Positions 13,864 to 25,938 of a DNA stretch of 64,000 nucleotides are shown here, piece after piece. The stretch's first letter is position 1. Every line of letters starts with the position of its first letter. The notes below the pieces were generated by a model. The model was not told where the DNA came from and did no database searches. It saw only the letters and a program-made list of their open reading frames with translations. The position numbers and the translations under genes are program-made. Location: NCBI GenBank assembly GCA_018902385.1, contig JABSSW010000048.1, positions 310,001 through 374,000 of the forward strand, read 5' to 3'. The stretch is from Physcia stellaris (Eukaryota; Ascomycota; Lecanoromycetes; Caliciales; Physciaceae).

Positions 13864-16800
13864 CATGAATTCGTTTGATTTAACAATTTTGTCATTTACA
13901 TTTCGCACAAATATAAATGAAATTAATTTTTGCATCGATACATTAAATAATAATTGTGTGAAAAATTTGCGATCAATCATAATAACAAAACAGTCAATAT
14001 CGATGCATATTTTGATGTTTTCGATGTTACTATTTAATTTAACAATAATTTGATCGTATTGATATTCGCGAAAAACGTAATCAGAATTAATTTCGTCAAA
14101 ACGTACAATAAATTGAATAACGCGACGATTGATTGAAAAAAAAAAAAAAACGTGTAAAAATTCGTAAATTTTTTGCGAAAAATCTTAATGTTTGACGTAA
14201 ACGAAAATGATAATTTTATTATTGATACAACGTGATCAGCGTGCAATACAATGTGATCGTGCATTGTTGCGTGATTGACGTGTTCAAACGTGTCAAAAAA
14301 TCAACACGCATTGCGTAAATGTTTGAATAATTGATTTTTAAACGTAAAAATATTGTTACAATGAATACAATTGTGTGCATCAATGTTGATTTTTGTAACA
14401 AATGAAAAAAAATTGACATTTTGTGCAATTTCAACGTTTTGATTGTAATCATCGAATAAATCTGATTAATCATCGTAAACGAACACGCTGTCGTCAATAT
14501 TTTGATATTCAGATAATCAATGAACATCGCTAATATCATTTATGTAATTATTTTCATTCGTTTCATCAAACACGTTGATTTGATACGTTGTTTGAAAATG
14601 TTGTACGTATTCATCATAATCATTATAATCGTTTCGTTGAATATTGTTGAACGATTTAAAAGATTGTCGTGATAACATAAATTGTTGTTGATTCGAATTT
14701 GACGCGTTGACGTTTGTTGAATCGATTGTAATTTGTAATCGATTCGATGAAATAAACAACGTGCGAACGTTTGAATATTGATTTTTTTGATTGTTTGAAT
14801 AGTCGATTTGATAATCAATTGATTTGTAAATTTGATATTTTGTTTGCTGATAATTCTGACGAAATTGAATAAATTGATTTTGATAAACAATATTCGAATA
14901 ACGAGATTGAAAAAATTGTCGTTGAAACGATTGAAATTGAAATGATTGTCGTTGAAATTGCGATTGACGATTGTTATTATATTAATCGAATTGTGATGAA
15001 CGAACATTCTGTCTAAATAATTAATTACGATTATTTTGAGTATTGATATTGCTGCGTAATTTAGCAATTTTAATTTATCAATCGTGTTTGAATTCGTTTA
15101 TATCGTTAAACATTTCGTTGATAATAATATAACTTTTAAAACGACGTAACGTATCAATTCGTATATCAATGTCGATATCATTATAAATGAAATCGAGTTG
15201 ATTGAATACGTTAATCATGTCAATATTTTTGACTAATCGAATGATTTCTTGTGCGTATTCACGAAATTCACGTTGTACAACGACATTTCTTTGTGTGTAA
15301 CGTTGTTGCATTAAATTATTTATGACAACGTTAATAAATTGTTTGAATTTATTGTGCAACAAGTTAATTCATTCAAACAATTCTTTTTGTTTAATTATAA
15401 TTATTTTAATCATTCGACGCTCGACGTCAAACAATTCATTTGTTCATCATTTCAACGCAATATTCTTTAAATTAAATCATAAATTGTTTTTAAATAGTTG
15501 TTCGTTACGTGTAAAAATCATTTTTTTGCTCGTACAATGAATAAATATACGTTTCGAAAATATGTATCTTTATCAATGTTAACGATAAAATTTGTTTCGT
15601 TAACAAGCGATTTGTCATCGTATTAAAAATCGAAAAAATCGAAATTTGCAAAATTTCATTTGATATTGTTGTTAATATTATCATTTTGATTTGATGATTT
15701 TGAAAAATCAAATAAATCAAATGATTCAACGTTATTATCGTTATCATCACGTTCACGAAATATAATTTGAATAATTTCGCGTACAATGATTGCAATAATA
15801 CGTTGTTGTTTCACAATGAAATCGATCATATTGCGTGCTGATTGTGATTTAATGAATTCGTGATAAATAATTTCGTCAACAAACGTAACGTTTGTAACAC
15901 GTCGAAAAAACGAATTCATCACAGACGAATAATTTGATGTTTGTAACGAAACAAAGCGTAAATCGAAACGAATAAAAACGTTTTTCGTGTTGATCATTGA
16001 TTTGTTTCGACGTAATATTCGTGAAATTCTGACAAAAAAATTCTGTGATTTTTGTGACAGTTTTGATTTGAATAATATGTCATTGAACGAGTTATGCGAA
16101 AACGTCACAAAATTGTTAATCGTTGAACGTTGACGTTTTTTAATTAATTTTTGAAAATATTTCGAATTACAATAAATTGTAATAACGTTGCAAAAGTTTC
16201 GAACGATTTTAACAAATACACGAAATTGTTTTCAATTCGTAAATCAGTCAGAAAATTTTTTGAAATCGAATCTAAATCGAAAAAATTGAAATCGTAAATC
16301 AATTGATTTAATTGAATTGAATACAATGTTCAAAACAATAATTTTTGTTTCAAATGCTTCGAGTGATCACGATACGTTTGCAAAAATTTTGAAATCGTAC
16401 AGTTTGAACGTTCTGCTGACTATATTCGAATTTATTGAAAAAAATGTCAGTTTGGAAAATTGATAACAAAACAAACGAAATAAAAATCAGAAAAATGTAC
16501 GATAATCAGCGTGCGAATTGCAAAATACAAACGAACGTGCTAAAAATAAAATATAACAACAAACAAACTGAAACAAACGAATGTATTATAGCAAACGAAT
16601 TGAAACAAACGAATATAATACAACAAATAACGAATGATAAAATTGCGAATGAAATGAAAACAAAAAAAAGAAAAAAATAAAGAAAAAAAATCTTTTGAAC
16701 AATTCATTTTATTATCATCTGTGACAAATGCATGCAAATGCGAAATTTTCTGTTCAATGATCGAAAAATACGCACGTTTGAAATAACGAATTGTTGACGT

Positions 16801-17300
16801 ATTCGTTTCACAAAGCAAAAAAACAATTAATTGATAAATAATCATTCACTTTTGAGCAAAATTCGATGCTTGATGAAATAAATAAATCAGATTGTTAATA
16901 TTGTTGACGACGACGATTATATTGATTATCTGTAATCAATGTAAACAGCTCGTAAATCACGTGCAAATCAAATTGCAATACAAAATCAAATACAAAAAAA
17001 TTGCAACAAAACGAAAAAACGAGCGAACGAATTGATGTTTGATTGATCGAATGTGTCGAATCGTTTGATATTGATTTTGATGTTAATATGTTAACAAACA
17101 AATATTAAAAAAACATTTGATCAATTTGTTAGCAATCGAATGATGCAAAGCAAAATTTGATGATGTTATCATATGTTATGATACAGATGTTTGTAATGTA
17201 AAAAAAATGAATTGATTAATTAAAAGAAACTGCTAACTAAATATTACACGTGTTAAGATATTATGATTTCGAAACAATCATTTAATCATTTAATTAGCTA
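13864..17300 (-). mobile_element. Old Ty3/Gypsy fossil D, gag and start of protease, minus strand
   Basis: Minus-strand translations show a gag region (about 16100 to 14300) with a Gln/Asn-rich part (14520-14990), a C2H2-like finger (about 14340-14420) and the start of an aspartic protease domain (about 13870-13990). The protease stops where element C begins; no pol follows. It is a different copy from A, because A begins in gag rather than continuing this protease. The right edge is approximate and its LTR was not found with confidence. Many breaks. Confidence 0.65.
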
Positions 17301-18293
17301 TGTCAGTGTCATAACAGCGAATTAGAAAATTGAAAAAACGAATTTCGAAAATTTCGAAAATTTCGAGTTTTGCGAAAACAATATCGCGATCATACACTGT
17401 TGCAAAAATTTCGAATTCGAACGAATTGACTTTTTTGTAATAATCTCGATTTCATTGATCGAAAACGACAATGTATTTAGCATGCGAATTGATTTGATGA
17501 ATATATAATGAAATTTTGATGCGAAACGCACTCAAAAATGATTTTATTTTTATTTTTTTGATATTCGAAAGTTTTGCTTTCGTAATTCGAAAATTCTAAT
17601 TTCAGCAAAAGAATTGCACGCAATAGAAAAAAATGTGCAAATAGCGATTTTTCAAATATAAAATAAATAATACATTAAATGAAATTACATATCGTTAATT
17701 TCATTTCTTTTTTGATGTTCGATTTCTGAACGAGCGAAAAGATTTCGCAGAAATAATTCTTGAGAAATTGAATGATAATAATATGACTTTATCGAGCACT
17801 GTTTTAAAACAATGCAATAATTGCACGAACGCAAAGATCTTGATGATTGATCGAATTAGAAATAACATATTTAGATAGATAAAATAGTCAATTTATCTTA
17901 ACGAAATCATCTGAATTCTGACATTCGTAATGTTATCGTAATAGATTATTGTCACTGTTTACGAACGATTTGAACGTATTTACAATATAATTATCAAGAT
18001 ATCGTAATATTTACACAACGTAATTAAAATGTAATCGTTATTTTCAACATACAGTACAAATGTTGTAATTGCATATTGACGTAAATTTTTTAAACAACGT
18101 TCGATAATTGTCACGAAATTTTTAAATTGCGTTAGTTATTTTTCACGCAATGATATTTATACGTTTCGATAAATTAACATAACGACGTGTTCACGTTTTC
18201 AATGTTTTACTGTAACGATTTATGAACGTTTTTAGAAATTTAACGTAATCATTCAGTGTTAACAACGTGATCGTAATGTTACTGTTAAACGCG
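17301..18293. other. AT-rich spacer, no gene seen
   Basis: Nothing recognisable. It may be the outer part of element D or mutated flanking DNA. It holds more CpT and ApG than the interior of element C, so it is less saturated. Confidence 0.5.
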
Positions 18294-18298
18294 AAATT

Positions 18299-18459
18299 TG
18301 TTACGATAAATCTTCACATAAAGCTGAAATCAAAATATCTTGATCAAAATGAATTAACGTCTTGACAGTCTGATTCATATTTCGCATTCTGTTTTTTAGA
18401 TAGTAAGAATTCAATTATTTCAATCATCACATTATTGATTCATGCATTTTGTTTTAACA
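18299..18459 (+). repeat. Left LTR of element E
   Basis: 161 bases, TGTTAC start and TAACA end, preceded by AAATT. It is followed by TGATAACATCAT, the likely primer-binding site shared with element C. Confidence 0.85.
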
Positions 18460-21400
18460 AATGATAACATCATCATGTTAACGATTTCTTGATTTTTATC
18501 GTCAAGACGAATATATTTGTTTTGCAAAAGAGCAAAACTAATTTCGTTGCGAAATAACATATCGCAAAACATTTTCGCGAAGCAAATATCGCACAGCGAA
18601 GAAATATCGCATAACGAAAAATCATTTCGTACAACGACGAAGATATCGCATAATCAAAATCAACATTAAATAAAATCAACAATTTTGAAAGATTTGCAAC
18701 GTGCGAAATTCAAAACAATAACATCTCAAATCAATATTTCACTCATTCGATTTTTTTATTCGAATTTTTCAGAAACAGCATTTTCAAATTTGTATACGAT
18801 TCGAAATGATAGTCGATTCGATTTGCACGTATTAAAAGCATAAACGATCGAAAATTCGAATCGAATATTCAGTTTGACACGATCGACAATTTCGTGTTTA
18901 AATTTGATAGTTTTTCAATCAATCAACGTTCAAACATGATTTTTGTCGCTGTCAATTTGCGAACATTTGCAAGTATTCGTCATTTTTTTTTATCACGAAT
19001 CGAAGAAAACGATCAGAAATTTCATCATTTTTTACATTTCGAACGTTTTGAACGTTTTTTTTACATCAATGTTGTTTTCGAGTTTTTTCAATCTTTTCGT
19101 AAAATTTTTATTTTGAATCAATTCGAGCAAATTCGTTTTTTCAAAATTATATCGACAATTCAACAATTTATGAACGAACACATTGATCGATTGTACGATA
19201 ATCAAATCGAATTGCAATATCGTTTCGAATTTTTCGAAAACGTCGACAAATATCAAATGATCACGAAAAATGACATCATTGCAATGCGCGATGATTTCAT
19301 CGTGTTTCAATCTTTCGTGCAACGTAACATGAGCGAAATAATGATCAAAATGAATAGAATGAACAAAAACAATGCAAAATTCGAAAATTTTGTTTCATTT
19401 TTGATGATTTTCGAGAAATTAAAAAAATCATTAACAAAAGCAAAAGATTTGCATCAGAATAAATTTATTTTTTTATCTTTTTCAACGAAACTGATCATTA
19501 GCAAAAGCATTGAAATGATCAAAATCTCACTTTTTTTGAAATAACGAAAATAAATCATCAAAAAATGTCTGATTCACAGCGAAATCGATTATTTTTCCGA
19601 ATCAATCTCAAGTCATTGTTCGAAAATAATGAATTTTACAACGAAAAATATCATGATCGTTTCATGATTCGCAATCAATCACGACGTCGAAATCACGAAT
19701 TTCGCGTAATTTCGCAAACAATTCTGTTTATTCAGCACGAAAATCGTGTCGTTATTGTCAGATTCGATCAATTCAAAATTTCAAATCTCGACTTTTTTTA
19801 TTTCGAATATTTTAAGAATCAGAAATCGATCGATTATGTGATTGAAAAAAAGAAAATCATTTATATCGACGTTCACATGTTTGTTGAAACTGTACGTCGA
19901 TTTATTGCGAACAAAAATATTTTGAACATTTACATTTTTGTTTGAAAAATACAATTCAGATTTGATACATCGTTTTGAATTTTGTCAAACGCGACGATTT
20001 TATGTTTTCGATGAAAATTTTCTGTTTCATTTTTATTACTCGTTACGAAAATCATTCAACAAATTCGTATGTTAAGTTTCAAATTCAACAATACATCGTT
20101 CGTGACGCTCAAAAGCGACGTCAATTTGACGAATATGTGAGCATTTTAATGCGTCATGACGTTTTTTTTCATGCATTCGAATTAATCGTTTTCACGAAAA
20201 TTTGAATTTCGTTGAATAAGAAATTTCGCAAACACGTTCGAAAATTTGACAAAAACATCAAAACTGAAAAATTCATTAAAGATTTCGAAGATGTCGCGAA
20301 TTATTATGTTAACGATTTGAAGAAAAATGCGATCGAAATCGCATATCAACGTGAAATGAAATCGAAACAAATTCAAAATTTTGAGCGTTTTGATCGATAT
20401 TCAGAATCATATTTTGAAAGTTATTCAACAAATTATTTTTTCAAATTTCAAAATTTTCAATCGTTACGCAATTGACAAGCATTTTCACGAATTTTTTTTT
20501 TTCGCAATATGCATCATTTTCACAGCGAACATCGCAATATTCATCGCAAAATTAAACTTTTACGCAAAATTCATTTCAACAACGTATCTTTCAGTATTTT
20601 ACGCGTTCAATTCAATATTTTTTTTTTCAACAAGATCAGAAGTTGCTCACAAACAATGTTAATTACAATGCGTTTATATCGTTTTTTCACGAGCAGTACG
20701 ACGACAATTCAGACAACGAATATGAAAAAAAACAATTAGTCAATGAGAATATCAAATACGAAATTTTTGAAATGACAAATTTCGATGATATCATCATTTT
20801 TTTTCATGTTGAAACATTTGAACTCGAAATTTTCAACGATAAAATATACATTCGTCATGATATAACATCATTATTTTGCAATATTTGCAAAAAAAATTAT
20901 TTCAATAACGATGATCGTGTTCGTCTGAATAATCATATGTTTAATATTCATGATGTTGACATCAAGTCAAATCAAACAATGAATAAAAAACGATACATCA
21001 ATTAAATGAAACATGCAATTTTGCATGTAATCATTATTCGTGAATCGTCGTCAAAACGTGAATATGTCATTATTCAAACGCGATTGTATGATGAAAACAA
21101 CGAAAATATATTTGTTTGCATCGACATCGATTTCAGCGTCAATTTCATTGACGAATTTTTATTTTTTCAGAATATTAATTTGTGAAATCGTTTGCATAAT
21201 TGTCATTCAATTATTGTACGCGATATTGCAAATCAACGCATTGTTGACAAACAAATGAATATATCATTGTACATCACGATCATCGATGATTTTGTAAAGC
21301 GACTGAAAATCAAAACATACGTCAATAAAGATATTCAAGCGAACGTCATTTTCGATATGAACGAATTCGATAAAATCGAAAACGATATAGCAATTTGATT

Positions 21401-22025
21401 AGATCGCAAAAAAATGCAATTGAATAATTGTCATGTGATCATCAATTTCACATTAAAAAAAAATCAATCAGTGATTTTTTTCGCAAATGCAACATCACGA
21501 AGCGTTTATACAAATCGTCGATTATGCATTAAATCGTTCGATGACAAATGTTCGAAAAATCTGTACGTTTCGAAACGACAAAAATAATGATCAAAATTTC
21601 ATACAAATCGATTCGTTTTTCAAACAGCATTTCGCAAATCAAATCGATCAAATTCGAAAAATTTCAAGCAATGTATGATTCGAATATTGCGAAAATAAAT
21701 CGTCATGCAATTGCACGAAATTTCGTTTCGAATTTCGCAAATATTTTCATTTTTTCATTTCATCAACGAGTTGAATTTACGAGTTTCAATTGACGTGTTC
21801 GTTTTAATATTTCGAATTTTTTCAAACGTTTCACGACGACTTTTGTTCAGAAAAATCGTCGTCGCGATTTCGACGATTCGTGAAAAAAGTTGAGCAATTA
21901 ATGAAAAATCAAATTATTTTTTTATTTTTTTACTTGTATTATTAATAGATTTCTCGATGAACGAGTCGAATGTTTTCGTCACGCAACACAACGAGAACGT
22001 TGTGATTTTTTCGCTCGATGACATC

Positions 22026-22186
22026 TGTTACGATAAATTTTCACATAGAACTGAAATCAAAATATCTTGATCAGAATGAACTAGCGTTTTGACAGTCTAA
22101 CTCATATTTCGCATTTTGTTTACTAGATAGTAAAAATTCAACTATTTCAATCATCACATCATTGATTCATGCATTTTGCTTTAACA
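22026..22186 (+). repeat. Right LTR of element E
   Basis: 161 bases, followed by AAATT. It differs from the left copy at roughly 15-20 sites, nearly all C/T or G/A transitions, as expected if directed mutation rather than clock-like decay made the differences. Confidence 0.85.
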
Positions 22187-22191
22187 AAATT

Positions 22192-22670
22192 TATCGAATA
22201 AACACGATTTGATCAAAACAACTCAAATTTATCATATAGAAACTGTCAAGTCTTGTCAAGTTTTGTCAACGAAATTCTCGTCATGTTATGATTTTCAACA
22301 TCATGATATTTCTGATTTCGAATTCGTGCGATTCGATCAAAATTTACGCGAAGACGTTATGCGCGAATATTCGCGTGCATAATGATTGATGATTGATTGA
22401 TTGATTAATTGAATGCTTGAATCAAGATTCTGAAATTCAGAAAACGCACTAGTGTATTTTACGCGTAAAAAATTCTGATTAACAGTAATTTTACGATAAA
22501 CTTCGAATAACGATAAATTTCGAGTAACAATAAACGAAAATAAAACGTTTATACAAAACTACGATAACAAATTTAAACGTTACAACACTTTGACACGTTT
22601 CAAATGTATTACGATGAGAAATTAACACGTAATAAATTTTTAAACGTTAATCATTACAAAACGTATCATT
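22192..22670. other. AT-rich edge of the repeat block
   Basis: No gene or element seen. Composition returns to normal quite sharply near 22670. Confidence 0.5.
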
Positions 22671-23514
22671 ATGGGAATCGTCTACAGGCATGGCTGTTTA
22701 GAAATTACGTTAAATGGTATTTACGATAATGGCGCGGAACTATTACGGTAGTCAGGATGCATATAATTTCGTTAAGGAGTACTGGTACTTACTTACTAAA
22801 TAAGGTAATTTACCTGGCTCAACTGCAACGGTAACAAAAGATAGGGGTATCATCATACAACTTCAGCACCACTTCACGGTTGTACATGCTATCGTATTGG
22901 GTTTTGCGTGAATAGACCAATTGCATTGATATCGGTGTAGAGGGGGCTCGATTTTCTACCTAACAACAGGGCCTCGACCAATCAGATGAGGCCTGCACGG
23001 TCGCAATGATTATCCCCCTTGTTCGCCTGCTCCTTATCCTCCACATACCTTTCACCGTCTAGCCAGTCTTCGCCCGCTTGTTGATGTTTGCATTGGTGTT
23101 GATCTTCCGTTCGCGTCCGGTGGTGGTTCGCATTGAATTGATGACCATTTCCCCCCTCCAACGGCGGCGGAGGCATGGCATCGGGGGTCGTTTTCGACTC
23201 ATACTCGCTAACAGTGAAAGGCCCCGTGGCCGTATCAGGAGGAGCAGCCATATCAGGGGTCTGAATCGCGATGCAGGTGGGTAGGTAGGTAAAATCGAGC
23301 ATTGGGGACCGTATGCTGCAGGCCGGAGTTGCCGGATATAAAGGTCTTGGCAAGTCCAGATAGCGATCTCAAGTCCGGATAGGCGCTCCCCAAATTGAAC
23401 TTCAACCTCAAATACATGCATTCGTTATGATCGTTCAACACCGAGCCACACCTAACTGTTCTTAGTCAAGACCATCGATACCATATCCTTTGATTGTCTT
23501 GAAAAAGGACACGC
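22671..23514. other. Intergenic between the AT-rich block and SKI8
   Basis: Normal base composition. Short overlapping open frames exist on both strands (for example 22982-23421), but none shows a recognisable domain or convincing splice structure. It probably holds the SKI8 3' untranslated region. Confidence 0.5.
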
Positions 23515-24786
23515 TCAACCACCGGCTGCCTCCCTATAGAAAGCAATACTTCGGTTTGCTCCAGCCGTCGCAAATCTTTCACCTTTTCCGGCCTTTGGTA
23601 GCCACTTGACGCTCCACAATGTCTTATCGGTCTCTATGTGCGTCGCCACACATGCTCGTTGATCGATCGACCACACCTTGACTTTTCCATCAAATGCTCT
23701 AGGAAGGGTGAACCTTGCGATCTGTGCAAAGGAGGACTGAAAGTAACTTACCCGCTCAGTAGAAACTCTCCTGAATCGCTCCAGTCCAGAGAAAGTACCC
23801 ATGCTCCATGCCCCAAGAGATTCGCCACCTGTTCACCAGAGGAGACGTCATAGAGCGCAATTACCTTGGAATGTCCGGCAGCAGCAAGCAGCTTGCCACC
23901 AGGAGAGAAGGCAACTGAGCGTACAGGGTTGACGAGACCTATTCTTAGATAAATCGAGCTCAGAAAATCATAGCTTCTTGATCCTACCGGGTAAAGAATG
24001 AAGTAGACGACCAGTGTCATTGCTGAATATGTAGACGCTTCCGTTCTCATGCCCAGATGCCGTGAATCTTCCATCAACTGACTGTGGCGTAATAAGATGG
24101 TGATTTATATAAAAGTCTTGACTCCGTACTTACCAAGTCAATTGCCATCCCGAAGCTTCCTTTGGTCTCAAATTCTCGAATTTTGGCTCCACCTGCAACG
24201 GTGTCCCAGACATTGATTCGACCGTTGTGGGAAGTACTGGCAAGATACTGCCCGTCTTCAGAGAGAGCTATGGCCCAAGCCTCACCCGCTTTGCGACCGT
24301 CTGACTTCAGTTCAGAAACGGGTGACAAACCTGCTGGATTTGGTATTGGATTAAGGAAATCGCACCTACAATATCCCCCTTGGCAACCCACTGACCCTCA
24401 TTCAAGGTCCACGTTTTCAATTCACCGCCAAATCCTGCACTAGCAGCGGCAAGACCATTCTTGCTCGTTGCAATGTGATGACACCCAAGCCCATGGGCCT
24501 TTTCAAGTGTCTGGCCGAGTGAAAATCCGGCTTCCGTGATCGAGTGGACTTTTATCGAAGACGATCCAGATCCGGAAATCAGTTGACCGGATGCTACAGC
24601 CAGAGAAAAGATATCCGTAGCATGCGCTGGTAGCGTGAGTGAGGTAAACCGAAATAAGTAGGGGCTGCTCGAGAAATCCTACCTTCATCAATAGTGTGCG
24701 TGCTTAGGTATTGCTTTGACTACAACGGGTTGTATGAGTCACCAGTAGGGAATCGAGCTTATAAACTCTACTACAAGACTCACCAT
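23515..24786 (-). CDS. ski8: Ski8/Rec14-type WD40 repeat protein
   Basis: Seven exons on the minus strand: 24784-24786, 24683-24719, 24366-24626, 24134-24300, 23989-24081, 23752-23939, 23515-23698; 933 bases, 310 residues. All introns are GT-AG, 49-65 bases. The first coding exon is only the ATG; the second begins SKQYL. The chain is a run of WD40 repeats (GRINVWD, DGKVKVWS and similar), filling most of the protein, with the Ski8-like ending SIAFYREAAGG. Known role: Ski8 is a subunit of the Ski2-Ski3-Ski8 complex that feeds mRNA to the cytoplasmic exosome, and in several fungi it also helps Spo11/Rec12 make meiotic breaks. It is the first host gene beside the AT-rich block. The intron at 24301-24365 was chosen because it restores frame at normal size and gives the expected length. 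Confidence 0.9.
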
Positions 24787-25170
24787 CTCTTCGAGCAGTT
24801 CTTCTTCTTGTGTTGAGTTGAGTTTACTAAGTATGAAGAATTGGAACAGAAAATACAGGTCAATATGGGTCAAATGCAATGTTGGATAGAAGTAAAGGCA
24901 TGCCGAGTTTCTTCGCAAGATGACAATGCGCTCATATGTGACCTTTCACTAAACACCTTATTTAAGATCGCATAGATACATGTATGCATGTTGCTATTGT
25001 TGCAACGGACTGACTCTTCAGTATCGCAACCCTACTGTAACTTAAATTAGACGCCTCTGATACTTTGGCTCGTTGGGTTGCAAACTCGCCCACTCTTCTA
25101 CAACCCAGTGTAAGGTCATACTGTATGTTGAAAAACACGCTATTGTCCCATCCAGGCGTCCTCACATCGA
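24787..25170. other. Intergenic, SKI8 promoter side
   Basis: 384 bases between the SKI8 start and the L32 stop. No further feature seen. Confidence 0.5.
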
Positions 25171-25629
25171 TCAACTAACCCCGCTTTCAATTTCCTTGCC
25201 TTTCCACATACTTCGAATCTCTATAGAAGCATTAGACGTAAGCGCCGAGGTGGACGTTGGCGCTCTCTCACCTTTGATGCAGTATGGACATAACAGATGG
25301 GCCCTCTTGACGTTTCCGCATGCTGAGCACGTATTGAGATTGGTGACGTCCTTCAATGCCTTGCCAACCATGAAGCGTTGACGTTTCTTCCTGTGGGATG
25401 TCTTCTTTTTGGGAACGGCGCGCAGAATGGAGTCCCAAAGCTGAGCCCAAATTGATGACAGGCTTGGATGTATTGAATGGGGCGAGGCGGCGGCCGCTTC
25501 CATTGACTGAGACAGACATAAACTTTTCAAGGGGATGACTTGAGCGTTGAGCCGTAGAGGGCTCCAGACGGCAGAGAAAGAGAGGAGATGGGAAATCAAT
25601 CCTGACGGGGTAAGCTGTCGAAGGGCCAT
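25171..25629 (-). CDS. mrpl32: Mitochondrial ribosomal protein bL32m
   Basis: Two exons: 25272-25629 and 25171-25220; 408 bases, 135 residues. The intron (25221-25271, 51 bases) is in frame and stop-free, so an unspliced reading is also open; splicing gives the more usual end (IRSMWKGKE). The mature part starts at the family motif AVPKKKTSHRKKRQR and has a zinc ribbon C-x2-C-x9-C-x2-C (CSAC...CPYC). The first 60 or so residues fit a mitochondrial presequence; bL32m is known to be matured by the m-AAA protease in yeast. The start is the ATG at 25629 (MALRQL); the frame also runs slightly further upstream without an ATG. Head-to-head with the septin gene, 309 bases between starts. Confidence 0.93.
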   Translation of the reverse strand: MALRQLTPSGLISHLLSFSAVWSPLRLNAQVIPLKSLCLSQSMEAAAASPHSIHPSLSSIWAQLWDSILRAVPKKKTSHRKKRQRFMVGKALKDVTNLNTCSACGNVKRAHLLCPYCIKGERAPTSTSALTSNASIEIRSMWKGKEIESGVS

Positions 25630-25938
25630 ATCTGTCAAACAATCGAGCTGGAGGCGTCTTCTACGTATGGGAGAGGGTCCGGAGATGTTTTGTCAACATC
25701 TTCGGCATTATTGTCAAGTTGATGCCACGGAATTGATTGGTTGCCAAGCCCGAGAGTACATTAAGTTCGCGCTAGTACTGTACCGCGTACCGCTAGCCCC
25801 TTTTCCCAAGGTTCTGGCAATGAGGTGTGAAGCTCTCGCTCCGTTCTGTGCGACAAACAGTGAAATCGAACTTGACCGAAGCCCATTTCGCAACTTTGAC
25901 AAGTCACACAGCAGCTTCTTGACGATCCGTGCAACAAC
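25630..25938. promoter_or_regulatory. Divergent promoter between mrpl32 and septin
   Basis: 309 bases between two outward-facing start codons. No specific factor site is claimed. Confidence 0.5.

Larger units (their letters stand above)
18299..22186 (+). mobile_element. Non-autonomous LTR element E (gag and protease only), plus strand
   Basis: 3888 bases between 161-base LTRs, flanked by a perfect AAATT duplication (18294-18298 and 22187-22191), so this is one clean insertion. The plus strand shows a long gag-like region (about 18890-21000) ending in a C2H2-like finger (about 20870-20960) and then an aspartic protease-like region (about 21110-21400). No reverse transcriptase, RNase H or integrase is visible, and little space remains before the right LTR. 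It would need enzymes from a partner element. AT-rich but less saturated than C; roughly ten breaks. Confidence 0.75.

Noticed and set aside
2227-22670. Classic CpA-type RIP as the explanation of AT richness
   Set aside because: CpA and TpG are plentiful while CpC, CpT, GpG and ApG are nearly gone, the opposite of the classic preference.
2227-22670. Mitochondrial DNA or bacterial insert as the source of the AT-rich block
   Set aside because: Reverse transcriptase, RNase H and integrase order, LTRs and a target duplication identify nuclear retroelements.
22982-23421. Overlapping minus-strand frames next to SKI8
   Set aside because: Two overlapping frames of similar length, no domain and no convincing splice sites; neither is supported.
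25629-25638. L32 start at 25638
   Set aside because: The codon is TTG; the first in-frame ATG is at 25629.
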